Assembly: GCA_033557465.1 (NCBI GenBank)
Contig: CM066033.1
Span: forward strand, 15,377,080-15,441,079
Direction: 5' to 3'
Source of the DNA: Ichthyophis bannanicus
Lineage: Eukaryota > Chordata > Amphibia > Gymnophiona > Ichthyophiidae
DNA length: 64,000 bases
This document shows, piece after piece, positions 53,354-62,633 of this stretch. Every line of letters begins with the position of its first letter. Position 1 is the stretch's first letter. The translations under genes were made by a program, and so were the position numbers. The notes beneath the pieces are model-generated. The model made no database searches. It was not told the origin of the DNA and saw only the letters and a program-made list of their open reading frames with translations.

Positions 53354-54488
53354 AGTCTTTCCGCCCTCCTCTTCAACATCTTTTTCCAAACCATATGTAA
53401 AATCTTCCAAGAATACAAAATCCAATATCAACTCTATGCAGAAAATATCATGTTTTTCACTCCATTTAACACAATAAAACCAAACTTCGCTAATATTACC
53501 AATTGCTTCAAGGAAATCAGAAACTGGCTCCAGCAACATAATCTGGTCATTAACCTAACCAAGACAGAAGCCCTCCATCTATTCACTGATCCATCATATA
53601 CACCCCCTAAATCAATTGTCCTCAAGAATTACCCTATTTCTGTTAAAACAGCAGTTAAATATCTCGTCATTATAATTGATCAGAACCTCACCTTCCAGGA
53701 ACAAATAAATAGAACAACCCGCTCCATATACTCCAAAATTAGAACCCTTAGAAACCTCCGCCCACTTTTAAACCCAGATTCCATCTGGACTGTTTGCCAA
53801 GCCCTAACTACCCCTACCCTTGATTACTGCAACTTTATATATCGCAGCCTTCCAAAACAGAGCACCTATCCGCTCCAATTGGCCCAAAACACAATTGTGC
53901 ATCTAATCTTCAAGACTTCCAGAAGATCCCACATCACCCCTATACTCCGACACCTACACTGGCTCCCCATCCTGTCTAGGATAAAATTTAAATCTCTCAC
54001 CCTAACCCACAAAATCATCACCTTGAATCGGCCACCTGCCTCTGCCCCCTCCTCTCCAAGCCTACTAGCTCCAGATCTCATAGGACAAACTCTGCTAACC
54101 TACTTCACATCTCTTCACAAAATTATGGAGCAAACAAGCTTCTGCCCCCTCAGAATTGAATGCCTTGCCCCCTGATCTACAAGGTTGCTCCGACCACAGA
54201 GAGTTCCGAAAAAATGAATAACATTCGTTTTCCAAGAATATTCTGGCTCCATCCCCCATGACAACCCAGATCCAATGTAACTTGCTAAACTCTCCCACTT
54301 AATCCACTTCAATAAATTCTCCTCCTTATGCACTCCTGCCCCCCTCCTTTTTACCCCCTTACCCTCCCCCTTATTCTTTCAAAATGTACATAGATGCCTT
54401 TCTGGCAATATACCGTTACTTGTTAACTATAGACAAGTTTTCTACTACAAATTATTGTTCTATGTACAACAGTTATAACTACACTGTT

Positions 54489-54778
54489 TATTTATTTTAT
54501 TTATTTACATTCTCTTATATACCGCGCTATTCTGAATCAGTGTGGTTTACATTGAACAAACTGAAATTACATTGAACAGGGCATTATAACTTGGAGATAA
54601 CTATTTTACAGGGAACATGGGCTATGGAGGGTTAAGTGGCTTGCCCAAGACCACAAGGATCACCTGTGGGACTAGAAACCCCAGACCTTCCAGCCCAAGG
54701 TTGCTGTTCTCTAGTGGGATTTGAAACCCCGACCTTCCGGCCTGACGTACCTTGCCCCAACCACTAGGCCACTCCTCC
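54489..54778 (-). mobile_element. tRNA-derived SINE
   Basis: Minus strand: the head GGAGTGGCCTAGTGGTTGGG carries an A box (TGGCCTAGTGG), followed by GGGGTTTCAAATCCC, a B box. The body has GGTCTTGGGCAAGCCACTTA, a block also known from MIR/CORE-type SINEs. The tail is TTCAGAATAGCGCGGTATAT, AAGAGAATGTAAATAAATAA. Target duplications ACTACACTGTT (54478-54488) and ACTCCACTGTT (54779-54789) flank it. Transcribed by RNA polymerase III when active. Confidence 0.85.
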
Positions 54779-55046
54779 ACTCCACTGTTGTGTTGAGTTC
54801 TATGTAAACTTCCTTGAACTGTAGAAAGGCGGTATATAAAAACTTTAAATAAATAGCATTTGATTTATTTTTCTGTTTGCAGGGTTAAGCCCCAATCTCA
54901 AGGTGTTCTTTCCTTTAAAATTGAGCTAGCACTGCTGTGTAATTGGATTACTCTTAGTATTGTAAACGGGGGTGCTTGTTGTGAAAGTTCCACCATCTTG
55001 GCTAGGCTATGAATTAACTTGACTTGCAAAGGATTGTGGGTGTTGT

Positions 55047-55470
55047 AGTCCAACACAGGGCAAAATATCACGTAAACCAGGCACACAGTACAAAACGTGA
55101 TATGGTGGAAAAACAATTTATTGAAATCAGACCTAGCAACCCGACACAGGCCGTGTTTCGATGACCTTCATCAGGGGTTGTCTAAATAGGTACTACAAAC
55201 ATAAAAACAAACAATATTAAAAAACAATGTAAAGGTGAAAGAACAAATGGACATGAACATGCTCTAAATAGAGAAGTAAAAATAATAAATAATAATAATA
55301 ATTACAATGATAATAATAATAATATAAATAATTAGTAATAAATCTCTCATAGTAAATACTTAAAAATTAATTAAATAAAATAATAAGACAATAAAATACA
55401 GTGCTAGAAATGCGATACTCAAAAAAATAAAACCATAAAAAATGATATAATAAAACAGACCACAACTAAG
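55047..55470 (-). repeat. Penelope direct repeat (pseudo-LTR), downstream copy
   Basis: Starts AGTCCAACACAGGGCAAAAT. Identical by eye to 61168-61591 (offset 6121). Carries the ribozyme-like motif at 55137-55180. Confidence 0.92.
55137..55180 (-). ncRNA. Hammerhead-ribozyme-like motif, copy 1
   Basis: Minus strand: CAACCC-CTGATGA-(8 nt)-GAAA-CAC-GGCCT-GTG-TC-GGGTTG. The CTGATGA and GAAA boxes are those of the hammerhead core. CAACCC pairs with GGGTTG (stem I), ACAC with GTGT around a GGCCT loop (short stem III), and UC precedes stem I, the cleavage position. The stem II segment AGGTCATC pairs poorly, which is the weak point. Penelope elements are known to carry minimal hammerheads in their repeats. 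Confidence 0.65.
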
Positions 55471-57340
55471 TTTAAAAACACAACCAATTGCAGTCCTTAT
55501 AGGAGGTGACAAGCATATAATTATAATATCATTACCTTCTTTGTAGAGACGGTGATTTTCAAACCTCACAAGGAGGCACACGAACTCATTAGTGGAGGTG
55601 TTGGCTTAAACACTTGCAATAGAATAAAAACTAAATGAAGAAGGCAAAGAGTAAAGCACATGTATACCATTGGAGACAGACTATGAACCTAAATCTAAAC
55701 TAAATTTAGGAAACTGAAATGGAACTGAAACGCAGCAGGCTTGGATGGGGGAGGGGGGAGGGGGGGACGGCACGGCCAAAAAAAAACATGTATAAAATAT
55801 TTTATAAAAAGGAGAAATTGTTTAAAATCGGGCCAAGGTACATCACAGGGCCAACTAAACCAAAAACATTTTATTTAATTAGTCCAGAAATATACAGGAA
55901 AAAAACAAAAACCATAAATTGGCTAGAGGAATCTTAAAGAACAAAATGAAGCCCACATGAAAAGAACGTCCAATGTCTAAGAGATACTCAAAAAAAAAAA
56001 AAAATCATGTGGAAAAGCAGAGAGATAAAACCAAAATAAAGAAGTAATACATTGTAGCATCTTGCTCCTACTTCTCATGAGTTAATAGCATTGTTGGATC
56101 TTCTAAAAAACGATAAAAAACAATAAAAACAGGTATTGTGTAAAACACTATTTATCACCTCTCCTCCTTATTGGATCTTTAAAAATCTATATAAAAAAAT
56201 ATATAAAATAAAATATATATATATAAAACTTATGCACACTATTAGCATAGTAAATCTCTCTTGTCGATTGCAACAGTGTTGTATAAATTGCCATTTAGAA
56301 CTCTTATTACTTCGGAAATTTTGTCTCTTACTGAATCGCTAACAAGAAACACTAACATCATGGATTAAACATCTCTTACCGATATTGTCAGTATTGTAAA
56401 TCACTAATTAGGACTCTTCTAGCTTCAGGAGTCTTTTAGATTATAGAATGTCACATACCGTTCTAAATCGCTGACAAAAACGATCTCACAGATGCAGGAA
56501 GTAAAGAACCGTCTTTTCGAGTGTCAGCTTGTTTAGCAGTAAAAAAACGCCGACACATGCGCGAACCTTATGTGGATCCTAAGAGCGGGAAACACAGGAG
56601 GCGTGGCTAACTTCTAGCAATTCATTCAAACTCGCACTAGTTTAAAAAACGCTACAATGAATTTGGATGGGAAGGAGAAAATTCCTTGTAGCCTGCCAAG
56701 CCAAAAAAAACCGAGTCATCAAATCATCAAATATATTGGTGTATTGGTGTTGATGCTTATTATAGCCAGTGGGATACTACTTGTGTTATCGTTTAAAAAC
56801 TTAAACCAGTAGCAAGTATTTCTTAAAATAGTAAGAACAATTAATATTATTAAAAATTAATAGTGGAAGCAATTTATAATTATAAATAGAATAAAAATTA
56901 ATATTGAAGTAAAAATAAAAATAAAAATAAAAAATATGAGGGAATATGTTAAGAAATTTCATTACAATCATGGGTACTCAAATATATGTGAAAGGTGCTT
57001 AATAACCTTTGAATAAAAATAAAAATAAAAATGAAATAAAAATAAAAATTATAAAAACAATAAATAATTAAAAATTATTATAAAACAATAAATAATTATA
57101 ATTCAAAAAATTAATAATAATAATAATAATAAAGATAAAAAACTTTTAATATAATAAGGTATAAAAAATTAAAATTATAAGAATATATATCAAAACCTAG
57201 TTAAAAACAATATAAGTAATATCCATGAAAGAAACAAAGGGGGGGGGGTTGACCAGAAACTAAAAACAATAGTGAGTTAGTAGAAAAATTAATGGAATGA
57301 AGATTATAATATCCAACTGTAAATATAGCTGTTGTTTATC

Positions 57341-57973
57341 TCATAAAAAAACAGAGAAATCTCGGTTCAAATTAAGACCATTTGGAACAAGAGTATTCAA
57401 TTGAAAGATATATTTCTGTTCAAGCTGAAGAATGGTCTTGTTCATATCTCCTCCTCGCCAATTGGTTTTAACTTGTTTTATCACAAAGAACTTTAGATCA
57501 GTTACTTTATGTTTTAATGTCTGCCAATGGGAGACTAGGGGTTTATCTTCCACATTCCTCTTAATGCAACTTTTGTGCTCCATAATCCTAGTCTTGATCT
57601 TACGGGTAGTCTTGCCTACATAGAGCATTCTACAGGGGCACTGTATTACATAAATGACGTTCTGGGTATCGCAATTCGCAAAATCTTTGATCGAAAACTT
57701 TTCGTGTGTGTTGGGATGGATAAAAACATTCCTAACTGGTAGGACGTTCAAACAGACAGCACATCTACCGCACTGAAATTGGCCTCTATACCTCGTTAAA
57801 AGTCTCTTCTCCGTGAGCGCTGAAGGTACCAATAAGTTACGTAAATTCATATTCCGTTTGTGAGCAACGATAAGATTCTGGTCTTGAAAAGCCGGCAGGG
57901 ACTGGAGAATATGCCATTCTTTTTTCAGAATAGTGGTTATCTTAGCAGAAATTGGGAATACAATAGAGGACAA
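57341..57973 (-). pseudogene. Penelope GIY-YIG endonuclease domain
   Basis: A 210-codon frame. CX2C-like cysteines (FQCGRCAVCLNVLP) precede the GIY-YIG core: NVIYVIQCPCRMLYVGKTTR (Y-x-I and Y-V-G), KIKTRIMEHKSCI (catalytic Arg region and His), then a conserved LEQKYIFQLNTLVPNGLN end with Glu and Asn. It nicks target DNA for priming. It is in a different frame from the RT part (58443-57937); the shift near 57955 is a single indel. This C-terminal part itself is uninterrupted. Confidence 0.88.
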
Positions 57974-58443
57974 ACTAATCCTTTTTTGGGCTTCTTATCT
58001 TTAGGTATTAAGAGTAGATCGCGTGACGTGTTCTTAGCTCTTTTATATGCAGAATCTACATATTTCATGGGATATCCTTTCTCCAAAAAACTCCTCTTCA
58101 TATTAACTGCCTCTTTCTCAAAATCCTGTAAATCTGAGCATACCCTTCTAGCCCTGAGGAATTGGCTCACCGGAAGATTGTTTTTTAGAGATAAATTATG
58201 AAAACTATTATAGTGCAAAAAATGGTTCTTATCAGTTGGTTTTTTGTATAAGGTTGTTGAAAATCCAATATCTTCTTTGCGGATCAAGAGATCTAAATAT
58301 GGAATCTTATAGAAATCATATGTCAACTGGAATCTTAAGTTGTTATCTAACTGATTAATCCATGAATTGAACTGTCCTAAGTGGTCCTCGTTACCTTTCC
58401 AAAGTATTAAAACGTCATCTATGTATCTTAACCATAGAATCAC
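57937..58443 (-). pseudogene. Penelope reverse transcriptase, palm C to thumb
   Basis: Begins at the MITE junction with ILWLRYIDDVLILWKGNEDH (YIDD, motif C), then NLRFQLTYDFYKIPYLDLLI, STTLYKKPTDKNHFLHYNSF and FLRARRVCSDLQDFEKEAVN, ending with a frameshift at LVCPL. All typical of Penelope RTs. Confidence 0.88.
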
Positions 58444-58446
58444 ATT

Positions 58447-59022
58447 GGGGCATGTTTACTAAACGGCGCACCTGTGCGGGGCGCACCTGAGCGCCCTAAA
58501 ATGATGCATTTAAGTGCTCTTAAACGCCCCGTACACGTGCGGGTCACATTAACGGGCCCCGCACACGTGCGCCGACAACGCGCACATTTGCGGGGCGGTA
58601 ATGTGCGAAAGAGGCGTGCCAAGGCGAAATGAGGGCGGAGGAAGGCCCCCTAGGGGCGGAGAGACGGGGTCAGTGGGCGGAATGTGGGAGGGGAGAGACT
58701 CGCCGCACAGGAGCGTGCCCGAATCTGCAAAGACATTTACCGCCAGTGAAACACTCGCGTTAGAGGTGCTGTGCAGGGAAAAGAAACCGTTTCCGTCAGC
58801 AATGTGCAGCACAATAGTGGAAGCCAAAAACCGTGAGCAGTGTGATCTATGTGCACAGATCAAACGCCGTAATGTCACAGGGCACTAACCACACGGGCGC
58901 CGCGCACCTTAGCGCATCTGTCAATCACAGCTTCTGTTCTTCACGACGGAACGCCCACTCCTTATACGGCACCCGCTCGGTACCGCGGACCGCACAACAC
59001 CGGCCTTTAGTAAACAGACCCC
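58447..59022. mobile_element. GC-rich MITE, Harbinger-like, in Penelope RT
   Basis: 576 bp with ends GGGGCATGTTTACTAAA and TTTAGTAAACAGACCCC (inverted, 15 of 17 match). Flanked by ATT on both sides (58444-58446, 59023-59025). Interior is CpG-rich (GCGCACCT-type blocks) with no ORF of note. Removal with one ATT restores QDNVILWLRYIDD in the RT. The 3-bp duplication and the GGGGCATGTTTACTAAA ends suggest PIF/Harbinger, though ATT differs from the usual TWA. Confidence 0.75.
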
Positions 59023-61152
59023 ATTGTCTTGAAATGGATGTTCTTTTAAAAAACTTTCCTCGAAATTATATACATATAGATTGGCCACATCAGGGGCCAT
59101 GGTTGACCCCATGGCCACCCCTTTTATCTGTTTATAAAATAACTCTCTAAAACAGAAGAAATTTTCAAAAAGTACAACTTGCGCCAAAGAGAGAAGAAAG
59201 GTTGTGGGAATACGTTGATCTGTTCGTTTCAAAAAATAGTCCGTAATGATTTCTAATGCCTCTTTTTGTGGTATATTTGTATAAAGTGACTCTACGTCTA
59301 GAGTCACTAAAATGATATCGGTAGTACAGATATCAAAAGTTGATAAAATCTCTATTACGTGTGCTGAATCGCGAACATACGACCACATTTTTTAAATATA
59401 CGGACGTAAAAATATATCTAAAAATTTGGAAAGGGGTTCAAGGATGGAGCCAATCGATGATACAATAGGTCGCCCAGGAGGTTTTTCAAGACATTTGTGG
59501 ATTTTAGGCAATATATAAATAGTGGGAGTCACAGGTGATCCCACTATCAGGAAATCTCTTTCTTTTTTTGTGATATAGCCTATTTCAAACCCTGAGAGAA
59601 CAATGTTGTCTATAGTATTTTTGATATCTGTAGTTGGATCTTTACTTAGTCTCTGATAAAAAGTGCTATCGTTCAACTGTCTATTAACTTCATTGATATA
59701 GTCATATTTATCTAAAACCACAATAGCTCCACCCTTGTCCGCTGGTTTTATAATAATCTGATTGTTCTTCTGAAGAGATAAGATGGCTAATCTCTCTCCT
59801 TGGGTAATATTTTGATAGGAAGATGGAACCTCTTTGGTAATTTCTAAAACTTGTTTAAGAACTATCTTTTCAAATGTTTCTAAAATCGGATCTGTTTTTG
59901 GAGGTGGCATCCAGGATGATTTTTTACTAATAATTGAAATGTCACCCAGTCCTTGTGGACATTCTGAAAAAAATTGTTTAATTTTAAGTTTCCTAAAAAA
60001 CTTGTATAAATCTACTTGTATTTCAAAAGTATCGGCTTTATTTTTGGGAACGAATGTAAGTCCTCTGCTCAGAATAGATTCTTCATCTTTGGTGAGGGTA
60101 TAATGAGAAATATTGACCACATTATTAATTACACTAGACTCTTTCTGTTTAGTTAATATCTCCTTTCCTCTGAGTGGTCCGTGTTCCATTGTCCCCTCCC
60201 TCTCCCTCTGCCTCGGCCTCGACCCCTGTAAAATTGGCCGTGGCCCCTGTAATGTGAAACTTGGCCGTACTGTTCCCCATAATCTTGTTCTATGTCTCTG
60301 TCTGTTTTCTTTTTTCTCTGGCGCGTGCGTGAGTTCTCTCGACCCCCTCCCTTCCATAGAGCATCCATATTGAAAAAAAGGTTCTTTGGGGGTATCTGAA
60401 CACCGTTCCTCTCTGTCTTTATTCAATCTTTGGGACCTACTAGACTCTTTAGTAGAAAAGAGTGAAGCAGAATTATCAAATTCTCCCGACCCACTCCTAC
60501 TGCGTTTCTTCCTTTGTTCTAGGGGACCTTCATTGTTACCTTCTTCAGTTGTACTTTCTTTCCGGTCAAAAATGGTGGTCCTCCTTTTAAACCAAAGTCT
60601 GTCATTATCTATTTTCTTACTCCAATGGTATACATAGCCCACTCTATAGTCTTCTTCATCTCTTTTAAACTTTTCTATTTTAATATTCTTGATGTCTTGT
60701 TTAAAATGTTGTATATTTCTCTGATGATCTGCAAGAATCTTATCATATTGCTTGTCACATCCTCTAAGTATAGTTAACTTCTCATCAACTTCTGATTTTA
60801 GGATTTCTGATTTTTTATTTGCGGTTGTGATGAGAAGGATCATAAGGTCCAGGGAACATTTGTTGAGTATCGCATTCCAGCATTTTATAAAACCTTCTTC
60901 TGTAGTATAGAGTCCTGGTGCTTTGTTCATTCGTAGTCCTCTTGGAATGATCTTAGACCTGCAACATTCTAAAAGATAGGCCGAATGCATTTGTTCTTTC
61001 ACCATCTTTTTGGTGAGCTCAACCACTTCCTCCCATTTATTCCATGGATCATCCGATTCTTCATCGTTCGAGTCTAACAGGGACTCTTGTGGTGCGAGCT
61101 TCTCAAGAGCATCATCCCCGAAACTCAAGATGTCTTTCCACGGGGTAAACAT
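58921..61152 (-). pseudogene. Penelope ORF, N-terminal region and RT fingers-palm
   Basis: Start MFTPWKDILSFGDDALEKLA at 61152, 16 bp from the upstream repeat. Residues 1-350 have a long charged region with an arginine/glycine-rich tract near 60200 (encoded by CTCTGCCTCGGCCTC-type repeats). From about residue 370: ILSRGLTFVPKNK, IIIKPADKGGAIVVLDKYDY, PTIYILPKIHKCLEKPPGRP, IVSSIGSILEPLSKFLD. A single TAA at 59392-59394 follows FLRPYI; the same frame continues with ILVTLDVESLYTNIPQKEAL (motif A) and IKGVAMGSTMAPDVANLYVY. The MITE enters at 59022, so the residues listed beyond there in this frame are MITE. Confidence 0.88.
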
Positions 61153-61167
61153 GCCAAAGCCGAAGGC

Positions 61168-61590
61168 AGTCCAACACAGGGCAAAATATCACGTAAACCA
61201 GGCACACAGTACAAAACGTGATATGGTGGAAAAACAATTTATTGAAATCAGACCTAGCAACCCGACACAGGCCGTGTTTCGATGACCTTCATCAGGGGTT
61301 GTCTAAATAGGTACTACAAACATAAAAACAAACAATATTAAAAAACAATGTAAAGGTGAAAGAACAAATGGACATGAACATGCTCTAAATAGAGAAGTAA
61401 AAATAATAAATAATAATAATAATTACAATGATAATAATAATAATATAAATAATTAGTAATAAATCTCTCATAGTAAATACTTAAAAATTAATTAAATAAA
61501 ATAATAAGACAATAAAATACAGTGCTAGAAATGCGATACTCAAAAAAATAAAACCATAAAAAATGATATAATAAAACAGACCACAACTAA
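61168..61590 (-). repeat. Penelope direct repeat (pseudo-LTR), upstream copy
   Basis: Same sequence as 55047-55470. It ends at 61590 where GGGGCATGTTTACTAAA starts, so the copy may be longer but is cut by the MITE-type terminus. On the element strand it lies 5' of the ORF, where promoter and ribozyme are expected. Confidence 0.92.
61258..61301 (-). ncRNA. Hammerhead-ribozyme-like motif, copy 2
   Basis: Identical to 55137-55180 in the upstream repeat. Two copies 6121 bp apart in the same direction would allow a unit-length RNA to be cut out of a longer transcript. Confidence 0.65.
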
Positions 61591-61790
61591 GGGGCATGTT
61601 TACTAAACATTCCTAACGTGCGGGGCCGTGCTAGTGTACCTGTGCCATATAAGGAGTGGGCGGTTCAGGCAGAAAATAGAAAAAAAACGGTAGTAAGCAA
61701 CCGGACGTGTGTGCGTCGCGCTAATGTGCGGGGGTCGACATTAGCGCGTGGAAAGGCAAAGTGGCGTGCTGCTGAGTATACAAAACAACA

Positions 61791-61862
61791 GAGCTGTGGT
61801 ACAACGGTGAAGACACTGACCAATGGTGCAGGGGCCATGGGTTCAATCCCCCAGTGTGTGCA
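61791..61862 (+). repeat. tRNA-like module 1
   Basis: GAGCTGTGGTACAACGGTGA holds an A-box match (TGGTACAACGG) and GGGTTCAATCCC a B-box match, 72 bp overall. No proper acceptor or anticodon arms are evident, so it is a SINE head or tRNA relic, not a tRNA gene. Confidence 0.6.
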
Positions 61863-61929
61863 ACGACAAAGGTCAGCTGAGGCAGTAACTGTAATGATTA
61901 ACATTGTTTTAGGAGGCAAATTAATTTGG

Positions 61930-62084
61930 AACGGCATAAGGCGGCGCACAGTTATTTTTGGGCGGCAGAAGGCGGCGCACAGTGCTTTTTGGGCGGCATA
62001 AGGTGGCGCACAGTTATTTTTGGGCAGCAGAAGGCGGCGCACTGGTCCCCTTGGGCGGCAGAAGGCGGCGCGCTGATAGGCACA
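61930..62084 (+). repeat. 31-bp minisatellite, five units
   Basis: Unit GGCGGCATAAGGCGGCGCAC + AGTTATTTTTG, starting near 61930, 61961, 61992, 62023 and 62054, with the last unit altered (TGGTCCCCTTG), followed by two shorter GGCGGCGCGCTGAT copies. Confidence 0.85.
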
Positions 62085-62116
62085 AGGCGGCGCGCTGATG
62101 CACAAGCACAGGAACA

Positions 62117-62187
62117 GAGCCACAGCACAATGGTTAAAACACTGACCAATGGTGCAGGGATCAGGGGTTCAACTCCTCACAATGCCC
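62117..62187 (+). repeat. tRNA-like module 2
   Basis: GAGCCACAGCACAATGGTTA (A-box region) and GGGGTTCAACTCC (B box). About 60 percent like module 1 and sharing CACTGACCAATGGTGCAGGG with it, so both derive from one ancestor. Confidence 0.6.
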
Positions 62188-62561
62188 AGTGAAAAATGCC
62201 TGCTGAGGCAGTATGTATTATGTTGTGGAGTGCTGTAGGAGGCTGTATAAATGTATTTTGTTATCACTACTAGCAAACGCACTCTCCCAGCATGTTAACA
62301 TACGGCGGCCCATAAGGCACATGTTACAGTGCACTGTTCGCCAAGGCACCTTTGAATGACCCCTATACGGCAGCATGTATGTTGCGACACAGGATAATGT
62401 ATAGTGCACCCTATAGGGATGGCAACCATAAGGTGGCCTACAGGGCGCCCTATGAAGCACCCTCAGAGGCACCTAATGGGTATAGTAAGCTGAGGGTGGT
62501 CTTGCCGGCATAGACATATGTACAGTAAATAAAAATAAAGCTGTGGACAGCCCTACCAAAG

Positions 62562-62633
62562 GGCCCCACTGTGGGTTTGAACCCATGACCTCTGGCTGCA
62601 CAGGCAGTGATGTAACCATTGCGCTACAGCTCC
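62562..62633 (-). repeat. tRNA-like module 3
   Basis: Minus strand GGAGCTGTAGCGCAATGGTT (A box TAGCGCAATGG) and GGGTTCAAACCC (B box) with flanking GTGGG. The best-kept of the three promoters. Confidence 0.6.

Larger units (their letters stand above)
50570..54860 (+). mobile_element. L2-like LINE (+) split by CR1 and SINE
   Basis: RT N-terminal half at 50972-51379 (SSISLLAKITENNVQTQLQN, FQHSFKKNYSVETLLTSLLD, LLIFLDISSAFDFLPHNHLL = motif A). After the CR1 the frame resumes at about 53354 as LSALLFNIFFQTIC and continues at 53450-54175 (NWLQQHNLVINLTKTEALHL, VKYLVIIIDQNLTFQEQ, HLHWLPILSRIKFKSLTLTH). The catalytic YADD region reads YAEN (QLYAENIMFF), so it is dead. 3' UTR to the tail AAAGGCGGTATATAAAAACT, TTAAATAAATA near 54860, with a SINE inserted. 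Related in style to the LINE at 9955. Confidence 0.8.
55047..61590 (-). mobile_element. Penelope-like element with direct repeats
   Basis: Minus-strand element: 424-bp direct repeats (55047-55470 and 61168-61590) flank an ORF with RT (61152-57937, broken) and a GIY-YIG endonuclease (57973-57341). The direct repeats, the RT type (VTLDVESLYTNIP, YIDD) and the GIY-YIG domain define the Penelope order. The repeats agree base for base by eye. A MITE (58447-59022) lies in the RT. 55471-57340 is AT-rich 3' sequence with TAA/AAT microsatellites and no gene; 56480-56700 is a more GC-rich island I cannot assign. Confidence 0.92.

Noticed and set aside
55047..61590. LTR retrotransposon or endogenous retrovirus
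   Set aside because: The repeats lack TG/CA ends and there is no gag, protease or integrase; RT type and GIY-YIG domain identify Penelope.
61791..62633. Functional tRNA genes
   Set aside because: A and B boxes are present but acceptor and anticodon stems do not form and no terminator follows.
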